The translations under genes were made by a program, and so were the position numbers. A stretch of 61,215 bases of DNA from Pseudomonadota bacterium (GTDB lineage Bacteria; Pseudomonadota; Alphaproteobacteria; Sphingomonadales; SMXR01). The notes under the pieces were generated by a model that worked only from the letters and a program-made list of their open reading frames with translations, was not told where the DNA came from and did not search any database. The stretch's first letter is position 1. Every line of letters begins with the position of its first letter. The stretch is from the NCBI GenBank assembly GCA_022566895.1, contig JADFIA010000011.1:1-61215 (forward strand), in the 5' to 3' direction. Positions 8,112 through 16,536 of the stretch are shown here, in pieces.

Positions 8112-10469
8112 TCATGCCTTGAGAACCATCATTTCAGCCTGGCGCTTGAGATTGCGCTCGAGCTGCTCGAATCCGGCTTCGTACTGAACCGGAACCTTGA
8201 CCCCGTGATACTCCTGCTCGGCCGCCGCCCTCAGGGTCCAGAAGGGGTCCATCAGATGCGGCCGGGCCAGGATGCACAAGTCGGCCCTGCCGGCCATGAT
8301 AATCGAGTTGACGTGGTCGATCTCATAAATATTCCCCACCGCCATGGTCGCCAGCCCGCCTTCGTTCCTGATCTTATCAGAAAAAGGCGTCTGGAACATG
8401 CGGCCGTAGACCGGCTCGGCCGCGGTCGAGGTCTGGCCGGACGAGACGTCGATGATATCGACCCCGGCCGCGGCGAAGGCCTTGGCAATCTCCAGCCCAT
8501 CGTCTCCGGTGATCCCCTCCTCACCGACCCAGTCGGTGGCCGAAATGCGCACCGACATCGGCTTGTCCTCGGGCCACACGGCGCGCATGGCCTTGAAAAC
8601 CTCCAATGGATAGCGCAGGCGGTTCTCGAGGCTGCCGCCGTATTCGTCGGTCCGCCGGTTCGAGATCGGGGTGATGAACGACGACAGGAGGTAGCCATGG
8701 GCGCAGTGCAACTCGAGCATATCGAAGCCGCATTCAATCGCCCGCTCGGTGGCGCCGACAAAATCGTCGCGCACCTTATCCATCTGTTTGCGGGTCATCT
8801 CGTGGGGCACCTGGTTGGCTTTGGCCCAAGGGGTCGGCGAGGCGCTGATAATTTCCCAGTTGCCGTGGTCCAGGGGCTCGTCGATGCCCTCCCACATCAG
8901 CTTGGTGGAGCCTTTGGCGCCGGCGTGGGCCAGCTGAAGGGCAAACTTGGCTTCGGAGTTTTGGTGTACGAAATCGACAATCCGTTTCCAGGCCGCCACA
9001 TGCGCCTGGTTATAGAGCCCGGCGCAGCCGGTGGTGATCCGCGCCGCGGCGGAAACATCGGTCATCTCGGTATAGATCAGCCCGGCCCCGCCCATCGCCC
9101 GGGTTCCGTAATGGACCAGGTGGAGATCGTTCACCAGCCCGTCCTTGGCCGAATACATGCACATCGGCGAGACGACGACGCGGTTCTTCAAGGCCATGCC
9201 GCGGATCGAAAAAGGCGTGAACATCGGCGGCACCCAGTCGTTGACCGGCCGCCCGATGACTTTCTCGGCGAACCATTTCTCGACCCCTTCGAGCCAGTTC
9301 TTGTCGCGCAGCCGCAGGTTTTCGTGGCTGACCCTCTGCGAGCGGGTGAGCAGCGAGTAAGCGAACTGCAGGGGCTCGAAATCGAGGTAGCGCTCGAGAT
9401 GCTCGAACCATTCGGTGGAATTGCGGGCCGCGCTTTGCAGCTTCAGGACCTCGAGGTGCCGCTCCTCGCGGTATTGTTCGAGCGCCTCGCCGAGGGGCAG
9501 GCTCTTGTCGTTTAGGACATCGGCCAGCTTGACCGCGTCCTCGAGACCCAGCTTGGTGCCCGAGCCGATCGAGAAATGGGCCGTATGGGCGGCGTCGCCC
9601 AACAGGATGATGTTCTTGTAGTGCCAGCGCTGACACAGGATGCGGGCGAAGGTCAGCCAGGCCGAACCGCGCAGGTGCTTGGCGTTGCTCATCAACGGCC
9701 GGCCGTCGAGATAATCGGCGAACAGCTCCTCGCATTTGCGGCAGGTCTGGTCCTGGTCCATGTCCCCAAAGCCGAACTTGTCCCAGGTCTCGGGCGAACA
9801 TTCGACGATAAAGGTGCTCGAGCGCTGGTCGAACTTATAGGCGTGGGCCCAGATCCAGCCGTGCTCGGTCTCCAAGAAGGCGAAGGTGAAGGCGTCGAAG
9901 GTCTTGTCGATGCCGAGCCAGATGAACTTGTTGCGCCGGGTATCCACATCGACCCCGAAATGGTCGGCGTGGGCCTGGCGGATCTTCGAGTTGGAGCCGT
10001 CGGCGGCGATGATCAGGTCGGCACCCTCGAAGCGCTCGAGCGTATCGGCGACCTCGATCTCGTGGTGGAAGTGCAGGCCGACCCCGAGATTTTCAGCCCG
10101 GCTCTGGAGGATATTCAACAGCTTCTGGCGGCCGATACCGATAAAGCCGTGGCCGCTCGACGAGATGACCTGGCCCTTGATATGCACGTCGATATCGTCC
10201 CAGTGGGTGTATTCGGCGGCCATCAGGCGGGCGCTCTCGGGATCGCTGGCCTCCAGGTGGCCCATGGTCTCGTCGGACAGCACCACCCCCCAGCCGAAGG
10301 TGTCGTCGGGGCCGTTGCGCTCGTAAACGTCGATCTCATGGTCCGGGTTGCGCAGCTTCATCGAAATGGCGAAGTAAAGCCCCGACGGCCCGGCTCCGAT
10401 GACCGCTATTTTCATAGGTTTTCCGGTGACAACGTCCATCGGCTTTGCGGTCACAACCTCCATCGCCAC
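8112..10469 (-). CDS. abmA: 2-aminobenzoyl-CoA monooxygenase/reductase (bifunctional)
   Basis: This 785-residue protein fuses two flavoenzymes. Residues about 19-400 form an FAD hydroxylase with [11 protein letters not shown] (23-33) and [12 protein letters not shown] (291-302). Residues about 416-785 form an FMN old-yellow-enzyme domain ([15 protein letters not shown]). This architecture matches 2-aminobenzoyl-CoA monooxygenase/reductase and the related salicylyl-CoA 5-hydroxylases. The enzyme monooxygenates and then reduces the anthraniloyl-CoA ring without a ring-cleavage dioxygenase. First gene of the operon. GTG 10469 or ATG 10463 fits the promoter and the GAGAGGGG upstream; family members usually start at M19 (position 10415). 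The extra N-terminus contains a duplicated V-V-T-x-K-P-M. Confidence 0.93.
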   Translation of the reverse strand: MAMEVVTAKPMDVVTGKPMKIAVIGAGPSGLYFAISMKLRNPDHEIDVYERNGPDDTFGWGVVLSDETMGHLEASDPESARLMAAEYTHWDDIDVHIKGQVISSSGHGFIGIGRQKLLNILQSRAENLGVGLHFHHEIEVADTLERFEGADLIIAADGSNSKIRQAHADHFGVDVDTRRNKFIWLGIDKTFDAFTFAFLETEHGWIWAHAYKFDQRSSTFIVECSPETWDKFGFGDMDQDQTCRKCEELFADYLDGRPLMSNAKHLRGSAWLTFARILCQRWHYKNIILLGDAAHTAHFSIGSGTKLGLEDAVKLADVLNDKSLPLGEALEQYREERHLEVLKLQSAARNSTEWFEHLERYLDFEPLQFAYSLLTRSQRVSHENLRLRDKNWLEGVEKWFAEKVIGRPVNDWVPPMFTPFSIRGMALKNRVVVSPMCMYSAKDGLVNDLHLVHYGTRAMGGAGLIYTEMTDVSAAARITTGCAGLYNQAHVAAWKRIVDFVHQNSEAKFALQLAHAGAKGSTKLMWEGIDEPLDHGNWEIISASPTPWAKANQVPHEMTRKQMDKVRDDFVGATERAIECGFDMLELHCAHGYLLSSFITPISNRRTDEYGGSLENRLRYPLEVFKAMRAVWPEDKPMSVRISATDWVGEEGITGDDGLEIAKAFAAAGVDIIDVSSGQTSTAAEPVYGRMFQTPFSDKIRNEGGLATMAVGNIYEIDHVNSIIMAGRADLCILARPHLMDPFWTLRAAAEQEYHGVKVPVQYEAGFEQLERNLKRQAEMMVLKA

Positions 10470-10496
10470 TGCCCCTCTCTTCCTGCGCAGGAGAGA

Positions 10497-10514
10497 TATT
10501 TTAAGCTTAAAATA
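10497..10514. promoter_or_regulatory. 18-bp palindrome, probable MarR operator
   Basis: TATTTTAAGCTTAAAATA is a perfect 18-bp inverted repeat. It covers the -10 box and part of the spacer of the promoter for the 2-aminobenzoyl-CoA operon, a position from which a bound dimer would block RNA polymerase. The operon encodes its own MarR regulator, whose family uses palindromes of about this size. The palindrome is directly visible; its assignment to that regulator is inferred. Confidence 0.6.
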
Positions 10515-10527
10515 ATAGCAATGTCAA
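10498..10527 (-). promoter_or_regulatory. Sigma70-type promoter of the 2-aminobenzoyl-CoA operon
   Basis: On the minus strand a perfect -35 TTGACA (10527-10522) is followed after 18 bp by TAAAAT (10503-10498), five of six matches to the -10 consensus. Transcription would start near 10490, leaving about 20-30 nt before the GTG/ATG start at 10469/10463. This spacing supports an upstream start over the internal ATG at 10415. Confidence 0.6.
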
Positions 10528-10670
10528 GGACAGGGCGTAGATATCGAGGATACAATGGCCGGGCTTGCGGTTGGGCCGATCAAATCTGGTCGCCCCCCCA
10601 ATCCCCTTGCCTCGGAAGGGGCATGTGGTTAGCTTCTGCTATTCGACCGATCCGGGTTGGGGAGGGCGTC

Positions 10671-10919
10671 ATGCGACCGCTTTTTGTGATGATCAAATGC
10701 GAGCTCGGACAGGCCTATAAGGTGGCCGAGGCGATGGTCGACGAGATCGCCGAGACCTCGGAGGTCCATTCGATCTCGGGCCAGTACGATCTGTTGGTCA
10801 AATTTTACCTCGAAGAGGGCATCGACATCGGCCACTTTGTCTGCGACAGGGTGCAAAAGGTCGGCGGCATCAAGGACACCTTCACCATGCAGGCGTTCAA
10901 GGTCTTTACGGGCGATTAG
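10671..10919 (+). CDS. Stand-alone Lrp/AsnC-type ligand-binding (RAM) domain protein
   Basis: The 82-residue protein consists only of the effector-binding domain of Lrp/AsnC regulators: beta strand PLFVMIKCELG, helix VAEAMVDEIAE, then V-H-S-I-S-G-Q-Y-D-L-L-V-K-F, with no helix-turn-helix. Such stand-alone RAM proteins oligomerise and bind amino acids. The start at 10671 is supported by GGGGAGG a few bases upstream. It is the first gene of the kyn operon, 27 bp before kynA, so it may sense tryptophan or kynurenine or modulate another Lrp; no ligand is known. Confidence 0.85.
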   Translation: MRPLFVMIKCELGQAYKVAEAMVDEIAETSEVHSISGQYDLLVKFYLEEGIDIGHFVCDRVQKVGGIKDTFTMQAFKVFTGD

Positions 10920-10946
10920 GGCAGCGAAGGGCAGGGCACCACGGAT

Positions 10947-11801
10947 ATGGCAAAACAGGACGACGGCGGCCCGCTCAGCAAGATCGATATCGAGGACGAG
11001 GATATCCATTGGCATACGGATCTCGATTACGCCCAGTATCTGCAGCTCGACCGCCTGCTCACTTCGCAACTGCCGCTGACCGCCGAGCACGACGAAATTC
11101 TCTTCATCGTCATCCACCAGGCGACCGAATTGTGGCTCAAGGTGTGCCTCCATGAGCTGCGCGGCGCCATCGCCTGCCTGCAGCGCGACCGCCTGCGGCC
11201 GGCCTTTAAAATGCTCGCCCGCATGGCCCGCATCCAGGACCAGCTCAAGCAGTCCTGGGACATTCTCTCGACCCTGACGCCGTTCGATTATCTCAAATTC
11301 CGCGACCACCTGGGGCGCGCCTCGGGCTTCCAGTCGGTTCAGTACCGGCTGTTGGAATTTACCATCGGCACCAAGAACGCCAGCCTGATCGAGGTCCACG
11401 AGCAGAGCTCCGAGGCCCACAAGATCCTCGAGGCGGCGCTTCATACGCCAAGTCTTTACGACGAGACGCTGCTGCTGCTGTCCCGCCGTGGCTTCGATCT
11501 GCCGAAGGAAGTCACCGAGCGAGACTGGGCCGAGGCTTACCAGCCGCACGAAGCGGTCGAGGCGGCCTGGCTGACCGTCTACCGGGACGTCGAGGCGCAT
11601 TGGGATCTTTACGAGCTGGCCGAAAAGCTGGTCGATCTGGAGCAACAGTTCCAGGCCTGGCGCTTCGCCCATGTCAAGACGGTCGAGCGGATCATCGGCC
11701 AAAAGCGCGGCACCGGGGGCTCGTCGGGGGTGGCCTATCTTACCAAGGTGCTGGAGTTGCGCTTTTTCCCCGAATTGTGGTCGGTGCGGACCCGCATGTA
11801 G
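10947..11801 (+). CDS. kynA: Tryptophan 2,3-dioxygenase
   Basis: This 284-residue haem enzyme oxidises L-tryptophan to N-formylkynurenine, the first step of the kynurenine pathway. Recognisable segments are I-H-W-H-T-D-L-D-Y near the N-terminus, FIVIHQATELW with the substrate-pocket His57, F-R-D-H-L-G-R-A-S-G-F-Q-S with the carboxylate-binding Arg124, and AHVKTVERIIG, in which His242 is the expected proximal haem ligand, followed by the K-R-G-T-G-G-S-S-G loop. Length and motif order are those of bacterial homotetrameric TDO. It is followed by a kynB-like stump and kynU on the same strand. Confidence 0.97.
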   Translation: MAKQDDGGPLSKIDIEDEDIHWHTDLDYAQYLQLDRLLTSQLPLTAEHDEILFIVIHQATELWLKVCLHELRGAIACLQRDRLRPAFKMLARMARIQDQLKQSWDILSTLTPFDYLKFRDHLGRASGFQSVQYRLLEFTIGTKNASLIEVHEQSSEAHKILEAALHTPSLYDETLLLLSRRGFDLPKEVTERDWAEAYQPHEAVEAAWLTVYRDVEAHWDLYELAEKLVDLEQQFQAWRFAHVKTVERIIGQKRGTGGSSGVAYLTKVLELRFFPELWSVRTRM

Positions 11802-11818
11802 GCTCGGATAGCGCAAGT

Positions 11819-11905
11819 ATGGGCAAAATAATCCACCACATATCGCAGGCCCTAAGGCCCGGCATCCCGGTCTGGCCGGTGCCGGCCGTCTCGAGGGAGG
11901 TCTAG
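11819..11905 (+). pseudogene. kynB: kynB stump (N-terminal 28 codons of a kynurenine formamidase)
   Basis: Between kynA and kynU an ATG-initiated frame encodes 28 residues ending in TAG. Its core, ISQALRPGIPVWP, then a Ser-x-Glu-Val end, matches the N-terminus of KynB/cyclase-family formamidases (pattern I-S-x-x-L-x-x-x-I-P-x-W-P-G-D-T). The match stops three bases before the kynU GTG, and the metal-binding HxxxDxPxH region and everything after it are absent. kynA-kynB-kynU is a common operon order, so this looks like an internal deletion that removed nearly all of kynB. The protein could not be active. Recognition rests on about 20 residues. Confidence 0.6.
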
Positions 11906-11907
11906 GG

Positions 11908-13143
11908 GTGGCCAACTGGACCCTCGAAAAGGTCGAAGGGCTCGATCAGGCCGATCCGCTGGCCGAAAAGCGCCGCCTGTTCCATTTGCCTGAGGGACTT
12001 ATCTATCTCGACGGCAATTCCTTGGGGCCGCGGCCCGAGGGCGTGGCGGCGCGCCTGGCGGCGGTGGTCGAGGATGAATGGGGCGAGGGTCTGATCGGCA
12101 GCTGGAACGCCGCCAAATGGATCGAGCTGCCGCAGAGCGTGGGCGCCAAGCTGGCCCCGATCATCGGCGCCCGGCCTGGCGAGGTGATCGCCTGCGACAG
12201 CACTTCGGTGAACCTCTTCAAGGTTCTGATGGCCGCCTTGACGATCAATAAGGGGCGCAAGAAGATCGTCACCGAGGCGGGCAATTTTCCGACCGACAAT
12301 TATATCATCCGCAGCGTCGCCAACCTGGCTGGGCTCGAATGTCTGGCCCCGCCGGCCGACCGCATCTTGGAGGTGGTCGATGCGCACACCGCCTGCCTGG
12401 TGCTGACCCACGTCAATTACCGGACCGGCGAGTTTTACGATCTCGAGGCGATCACCCGCAAGGCCCACGACAAGGGGGCTTTGGTCATCTGGGACCTTAG
12501 CCATTCGGCCGGCGCCATGCCGCTCGATCTCGACCGGGCCGGGGTCGATTTCGCGGTTGGATGCGGTTACAAGTTCTTGAACGGCGGGCCCGGCGCGCCG
12601 GCTTATCTTTTTGTCGCCGAAGCCCTTCAGGACAAAGTGCAGCCGGTGCTTTCCGGCTGGATGGGTCACGCCCGGCCGTTCGATTTTGCGGCCGATTACG
12701 AGCCGGCAACCGGGATCGACCGCAATCTGTGCGGGACTCCGGGGATTTTGGGCATGGCGGCGCTCGATGCGGCGCTCGATGCCTTTGCCGACGTGGACCT
12801 GGAGGAAGTGCGCCGTAAATCGATGCAATTGGGCGATCTGTTGGTCGATCTGGTCGAGGATCAGTGCGCCGAATATGGTTTTAACGTCATCTCGCCCCAC
12901 GACGCCACGATGCGGGCCAGCCAGGTCTCGATCGCCCATCCGCAAGGCTATGCGATCATGCAGGCCCTGATCTCGAAAGGCGTAGTGGGCGATTATCGGG
13001 ACCCAGAGATCATGCGCTTCGGCATCACACCGCTCTATCTGCGCTTTGTCGATATCTGGCACGCGGTCCAGCAATTGCACAAGATCATGGAAGCGGAGAC
13101 CTGGCGGCGGCCTGAGTTTTCTGAACGCCAACTCGTAACCTAA
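11908..13143 (+). CDS. kynU: Kynureninase
   Basis: This 411-residue PLP enzyme cleaves L-kynurenine to anthranilate and L-alanine. The Schiff-base Lys222 is in VGCGYKFLNGGPGAP, and Asp196 in IWDLSHSAGAMP is the residue expected to bind the pyridine nitrogen. The N-terminal IYLDGNSLGP is typical. GTG at 11908 is preceded by GGGAGG, which lies within the end of the kynB stump. Its product anthranilate is the substrate of the ligase in the divergent operon, linking the two halves of the region. Confidence 0.97.
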   Translation: MANWTLEKVEGLDQADPLAEKRRLFHLPEGLIYLDGNSLGPRPEGVAARLAAVVEDEWGEGLIGSWNAAKWIELPQSVGAKLAPIIGARPGEVIACDSTSVNLFKVLMAALTINKGRKKIVTEAGNFPTDNYIIRSVANLAGLECLAPPADRILEVVDAHTACLVLTHVNYRTGEFYDLEAITRKAHDKGALVIWDLSHSAGAMPLDLDRAGVDFAVGCGYKFLNGGPGAPAYLFVAEALQDKVQPVLSGWMGHARPFDFAADYEPATGIDRNLCGTPGILGMAALDAALDAFADVDLEEVRRKSMQLGDLLVDLVEDQCAEYGFNVISPHDATMRASQVSIAHPQGYAIMQALISKGVVGDYRDPEIMRFGITPLYLRFVDIWHAVQQLHKIMEAETWRRPEFSERQLVT

Positions 13144-13227
13144 CCCGGCGGCGCAAGAGTTACGGTTGTGGTTTGTACGCCGCGGCATTAAAAGACGGCC
13201 CGGAGGATTTGACCGAGGGAGCGGGAA

Positions 13228-14349
13228 GTGGACTTCGAGACCCTTGCCAAAAAGCGCAAGCAGGCGATTGCTGACCATCAAGCCGGTCGGCTGGACCAGG
13301 CGATGGAGGCTTATAATGATCTTCTGGAATATGAGGGATGCGACGACCAATTCGAGGGCGAGGTGCCGGACACCCTAGCCCTCGGGCAGTTCTTCTCGAC
13401 GGTGCACAACAATCTCGGGGCGATCGATTTGAGGGCCGGGCGCTACAAACCGGCCCGGGCCGCCTTCCGCAATGCCCTCGATCTGGCGCCGGGTCATGTC
13501 GAAGCCAATACCAATCTCGGACTGGCACATTTCTATTCGGGTAATCCCACATCGGCCATCGATTGTTTCTTGCGCGCTCTCGAAGTCGACCCTAGTTACC
13601 TGACCGCCCGCTTTTCGCTGGTCAAGGCGTTCAATATGATCGGCCAACACGAAAAGGCCATGGAGAGCCTGGACGAATCGATCGCCAAATATCCCGATTT
13701 GGCCGGGTTTCACGCCGAGCGGGCCGAATCGCTGGTGCGCCTGGGCCGCATCGATGAAGCCAAGGTCAGCGCTGTCGAGGCCGTGCGGCTGGACCCGCAG
13801 GACGCCAAAGCCATGGCCACCATGGGCACCGTTCACTGGATGACCGGTAAGCTGGAGCTGGCCGCCAAAGCCTATCGCAGCTCGCTAACATTGCGGCCGG
13901 CCGAGCCGGGCGTCCACACCAACCTTGCGATGGTTCTCCAGAAGCTCAATCAGTTCGACCAGGCGGTCGAGAGTTACAAGAGCGCCCTGGCGATCGATCC
14001 GACCTTTGCGGATGCCAACGGTCATCTGGCTTACCTTTATGCCAGCCGCAATCAAATCTCCGGGGCCCGAAAGGCCGCGGCAGCAGGTCTCAAAACCAAG
14101 TCCGGCGATCCGCTGATGTTGTTCGTCCTCGGCCTTTGCGACCGTCTCGAGGGCGATCTGGTGGCGGCAAAGGCGCAATTCTTGTCGCTTGAACCGGCGC
14201 TGCCCTCAGGCCGGCTGCTGTTCGAACTTCTGCACGAGTTGGCCAAGGTCCTCGAGGCCACGGGCGAAGCCGATGAAGCAGCCAAATATATTGCACGGGC
14301 GGCCCGGATCAAGGCCCGTCTGCCGACCGTCGGCGGGGCCGGGCTATAG
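13228..14349 (+). CDS. Tetratricopeptide-repeat protein
   Basis: The 373-residue protein is built almost wholly of TPR helices from about residue 50. Repeats are recognisable by A-x-x-N-L-G, G-x-x-x-x-A and A-L-x-x-x-P spacing, for example NLGLAHFYSGNPTSAIDCFL and NLAMVLQKLNQFDQAVESY; I count about seven or eight. There is no signal peptide or membrane segment, so it is probably a cytosolic protein-interaction scaffold. GTG 13228 is chosen because it follows GAGGGAG. It lies 84 bp downstream of kynU and upstream of the CDP-alcohol gene. Its partner is unknown. Confidence 0.85.
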   Translation: MDFETLAKKRKQAIADHQAGRLDQAMEAYNDLLEYEGCDDQFEGEVPDTLALGQFFSTVHNNLGAIDLRAGRYKPARAAFRNALDLAPGHVEANTNLGLAHFYSGNPTSAIDCFLRALEVDPSYLTARFSLVKAFNMIGQHEKAMESLDESIAKYPDLAGFHAERAESLVRLGRIDEAKVSAVEAVRLDPQDAKAMATMGTVHWMTGKLELAAKAYRSSLTLRPAEPGVHTNLAMVLQKLNQFDQAVESYKSALAIDPTFADANGHLAYLYASRNQISGARKAAAAGLKTKSGDPLMLFVLGLCDRLEGDLVAAKAQFLSLEPALPSGRLLFELLHELAKVLEATGEADEAAKYIARAARIKARLPTVGGAGL

Positions 14350-14547
14350 GCGGCCCTGGACGATTTCTGATCAATCCCCATGGCCGCCAATCTCCTGCCC
14401 AGCCGCCCTGCTTTCGAGCCATTAAGCGGTAGCATATGGCGGCGCCCAATACGAGCGCCGGCCGCCCGCGGTTGCGGTTTCTCTGCGGTTTTTCTGGCAC
14501 CGGCAGTGATCCTGTGGCATATGCGGGCCGGACAGGAAAGGTGGGCC

Positions 14548-15684
14548 ATGTTTGGATTGGTGGTCGGTGACAACCCGGGCCGCGTCTGGGGATTTTCGTC
14601 GAAAGGGCGCAGCGAACGTCTGTTGGGCCAGGCCGGGCTAGAGGTGCTGGCCTCGGCCGACCAGATCCCCGATGAGGGCAGCGTTCTGGTCCTCAACAGC
14701 GATTATGTTTTCGAGAGCGCCTTCATAAAAAGGCTGGCCGAAGGTGGAGCGATGGTGGTTGAGGACGACGGCGACGACACCCGGCCGGTGGCGGCCGCGG
14801 TGCTGGCCGCCCCTCAAGCCAAGCAGATCGCGGCGGGGATCCGGTCGGGCCGGCCGGACCTTGAGGGTCTGGGGGTGGCGCCGACCCGGTTATCCGAAAT
14901 GCCGCCTTTGTATCACCAGGCCCTGCGCAAACGGAGCGAGCAGGTGCTATATTCGCTGGCCCGCCGGCCGGCCCGGCATATCGAATGGCTGCTCTATAAG
15001 GGGGCCTATAAAGGGGTAACCGATTTCATGACCAAATACGCCTGGCCGGTGCCGGCCTTTTGGCTGACCAAGCTGTGCCAGGTTCTTGGAATTTCGCCTA
15101 ATGTGGTCACCACCCTGAGCCTCGGGCTGGTGATCCTGGCGACCTATCTATTTTGGCTCGGTGATTTTGCACTGGGTCTGGTGGCCGCTTGGTCGATGTG
15201 CATCCTCGATACGGTCGACGGCAAGCTGGCCCGGGTGACCATGCGGGCCAGCAAATGGGGTGAGGCCTACGACCACGGGATCGATATTATTCACCCACCG
15301 TTCTGGTATTTCGCATGGGCCATGGGTCTGGCCGCCTGGGCCGGGGCCGGGCCGGGGATTGATACGGTCCTGAATCTGTCGATCATCATCGGCGGCTATA
15401 TTCTCGGCCGGCTGGCCGAGGGGCTGTTTATGGTCATGGCCGGGGGCACCGAAATGTGGATCTGGCGGCCGATCGATTCCTTCGTGCGGCTGTTCGTAGC
15501 CCGGCGCAACCCCAATCTGGTGCTGATGACCGTCGCCTTTCTGGTCGGTAATCCGGCCGCCGGACTGGTCGCCGTAGCGGTCTGGACCCTTTTCTCGCTG
15601 GCCTATCAGTTGGCCCGCATCTTGGGCCTGATGCTGATGAAAAAACGCGGCCAACCCATCCATAGCTGGCTGACCGCGGCATGA
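14548..15684 (+). CDS. CDP-alcohol phosphatidyltransferase with N-terminal NTase-like domain
   Basis: This 378-residue membrane protein carries the complete CDP-alcohol phosphotransferase motif: D-G-K-L-A-R, eight residues, G, three residues, D, three residues, D (V-D-G-K-L-A-R ... W-G-E-A-Y-D-H-G-I-D). It is surrounded by about six hydrophobic helices in the C-terminal 220 residues. Residues 1-140 (V-L-V-L-N-S-D-Y-V-F, A-M-V-V-E-D-D) resemble a degenerate nucleotidyltransferase domain, as in DIPP synthase-like fusions. The start 14548 follows AGGAAAGG. It would transfer a phospho-alcohol from a CDP donor; donor and acceptor are unknown. It is co-directional with a nucleotidyltransferase and a HAD phosphatase. 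Confidence 0.88.
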   Translation: MFGLVVGDNPGRVWGFSSKGRSERLLGQAGLEVLASADQIPDEGSVLVLNSDYVFESAFIKRLAEGGAMVVEDDGDDTRPVAAAVLAAPQAKQIAAGIRSGRPDLEGLGVAPTRLSEMPPLYHQALRKRSEQVLYSLARRPARHIEWLLYKGAYKGVTDFMTKYAWPVPAFWLTKLCQVLGISPNVVTTLSLGLVILATYLFWLGDFALGLVAAWSMCILDTVDGKLARVTMRASKWGEAYDHGIDIIHPPFWYFAWAMGLAAWAGAGPGIDTVLNLSIIIGGYILGRLAEGLFMVMAGGTEMWIWRPIDSFVRLFVARRNPNLVLMTVAFLVGNPAAGLVAVAVWTLFSLAYQLARILGLMLMKKRGQPIHSWLTAA

Positions 15685-15709
15685 TCTCCGAACAAGGACA
15701 AGGACGATC

Positions 15710-16525
15710 ATGACCCAGGATCGATATACGGCGCTTATTCTAGCCGGCGACCGCGGCCCCGATGATCCTGTGGCCACGGCGGCAGGCGTCAAGAGAAAGG
15801 TGCTGGCCGAGGTCGGCGGCCAGCCGATGCTGGCCCATGTGATCGAGGCCGTCTCGGCAAGCCAAGCGGTTGGCCAAATACTGATCGTCGCCAACCAGGT
15901 CGAGGATATTCGCGACTGGGCCCTGTCGAGCGTTTACGCGGAGCGGCCGGACATCACCTATTTCGAAGGCGCGGGCTCGCCGGTGGCCAGCGTCGAAAAA
16001 GTCCTGACGGAGGCCGAGGCAGGCTTGCCGCTGCTCGTGGTTGGGGCGGATAATCCGCTGATGCGGTCGGCCGATATCGAGGCTTTTTTAGCTGCTGCGG
16101 AAGCCTCGGAAGGGACCGGGATTCTTGCCGCATTGGTCGCCGAATCCCGCTTCAGGGAACGCTTTCCGACTGCACCGCGGACCTTCATAAGACTAGGAAG
16201 AGAGGCTTACAGCGGCTGCAACATGTTCGCCGTGAAAACGCCGGACATCGACTCGGCGCTGCGGTTCTGGAAGAAAATCGAAGGCCAGCGAAAAAAGGCC
16301 TTGCGTCTTGTCGCCGCATTTGGTCTTTGGAGCCTCGTCAGGGTGTTATTGGGATGGATGGACCTTGAGCGTGCTTTCGAGCGGGTATCCGAGGTCCTAG
16401 GCGTAACTGTAAGGCCCTATCTGGCTGACAACCCCCTCCTGGCCATGGATGTTGACGCACCGGCGCACCTCGCGATCGTGGACGAGTGCTTGACCGAAAA
16501 AGAAGAATTGGCGAGCCAGTTGTAA
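15710..16525 (+). CDS. MobA-like NTP transferase family protein
   Basis: The 271-residue protein has a Rossmann-type nucleotidyltransferase N-terminus with a variant signature, LAGDRGPDDP ... G-V-K-R-K-V-L-A-E-V-G-G-Q-P-M-L, and an internal V-V-G-A-D-N-P-L-M metal-binding Asp. This is an uncharacterised NTP_transf_3 branch, not MobA itself, because the canonical LAGG-x-G-x-R is altered. It lies 25 bp after the CDP-alcohol gene and 11 bp before the HAD gene. The likely role is making a nucleotide-activated alcohol for the neighbouring transferase; the substrate is unknown. Confidence 0.82.
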   Translation: MTQDRYTALILAGDRGPDDPVATAAGVKRKVLAEVGGQPMLAHVIEAVSASQAVGQILIVANQVEDIRDWALSSVYAERPDITYFEGAGSPVASVEKVLTEAEAGLPLLVVGADNPLMRSADIEAFLAAAEASEGTGILAALVAESRFRERFPTAPRTFIRLGREAYSGCNMFAVKTPDIDSALRFWKKIEGQRKKALRLVAAFGLWSLVRVLLGWMDLERAFERVSEVLGVTVRPYLADNPLLAMDVDAPAHLAIVDECLTEKEELASQL

Positions 16526-16536
16526 CCAGGACATTT

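Noticed and set aside
9576-10670. Long plus-strand open frame antisense to the monooxygenase/reductase
   Set aside because: It is a GC-bias shadow of a well-recognised gene on the other strand; only its 3' part from 10671 is a real gene.
11902-13350. Minus-strand open frame of about 480 codons opposite kynU
   Set aside because: Antisense shadow of kynU; composition is typical of non-coding GC-rich frames.
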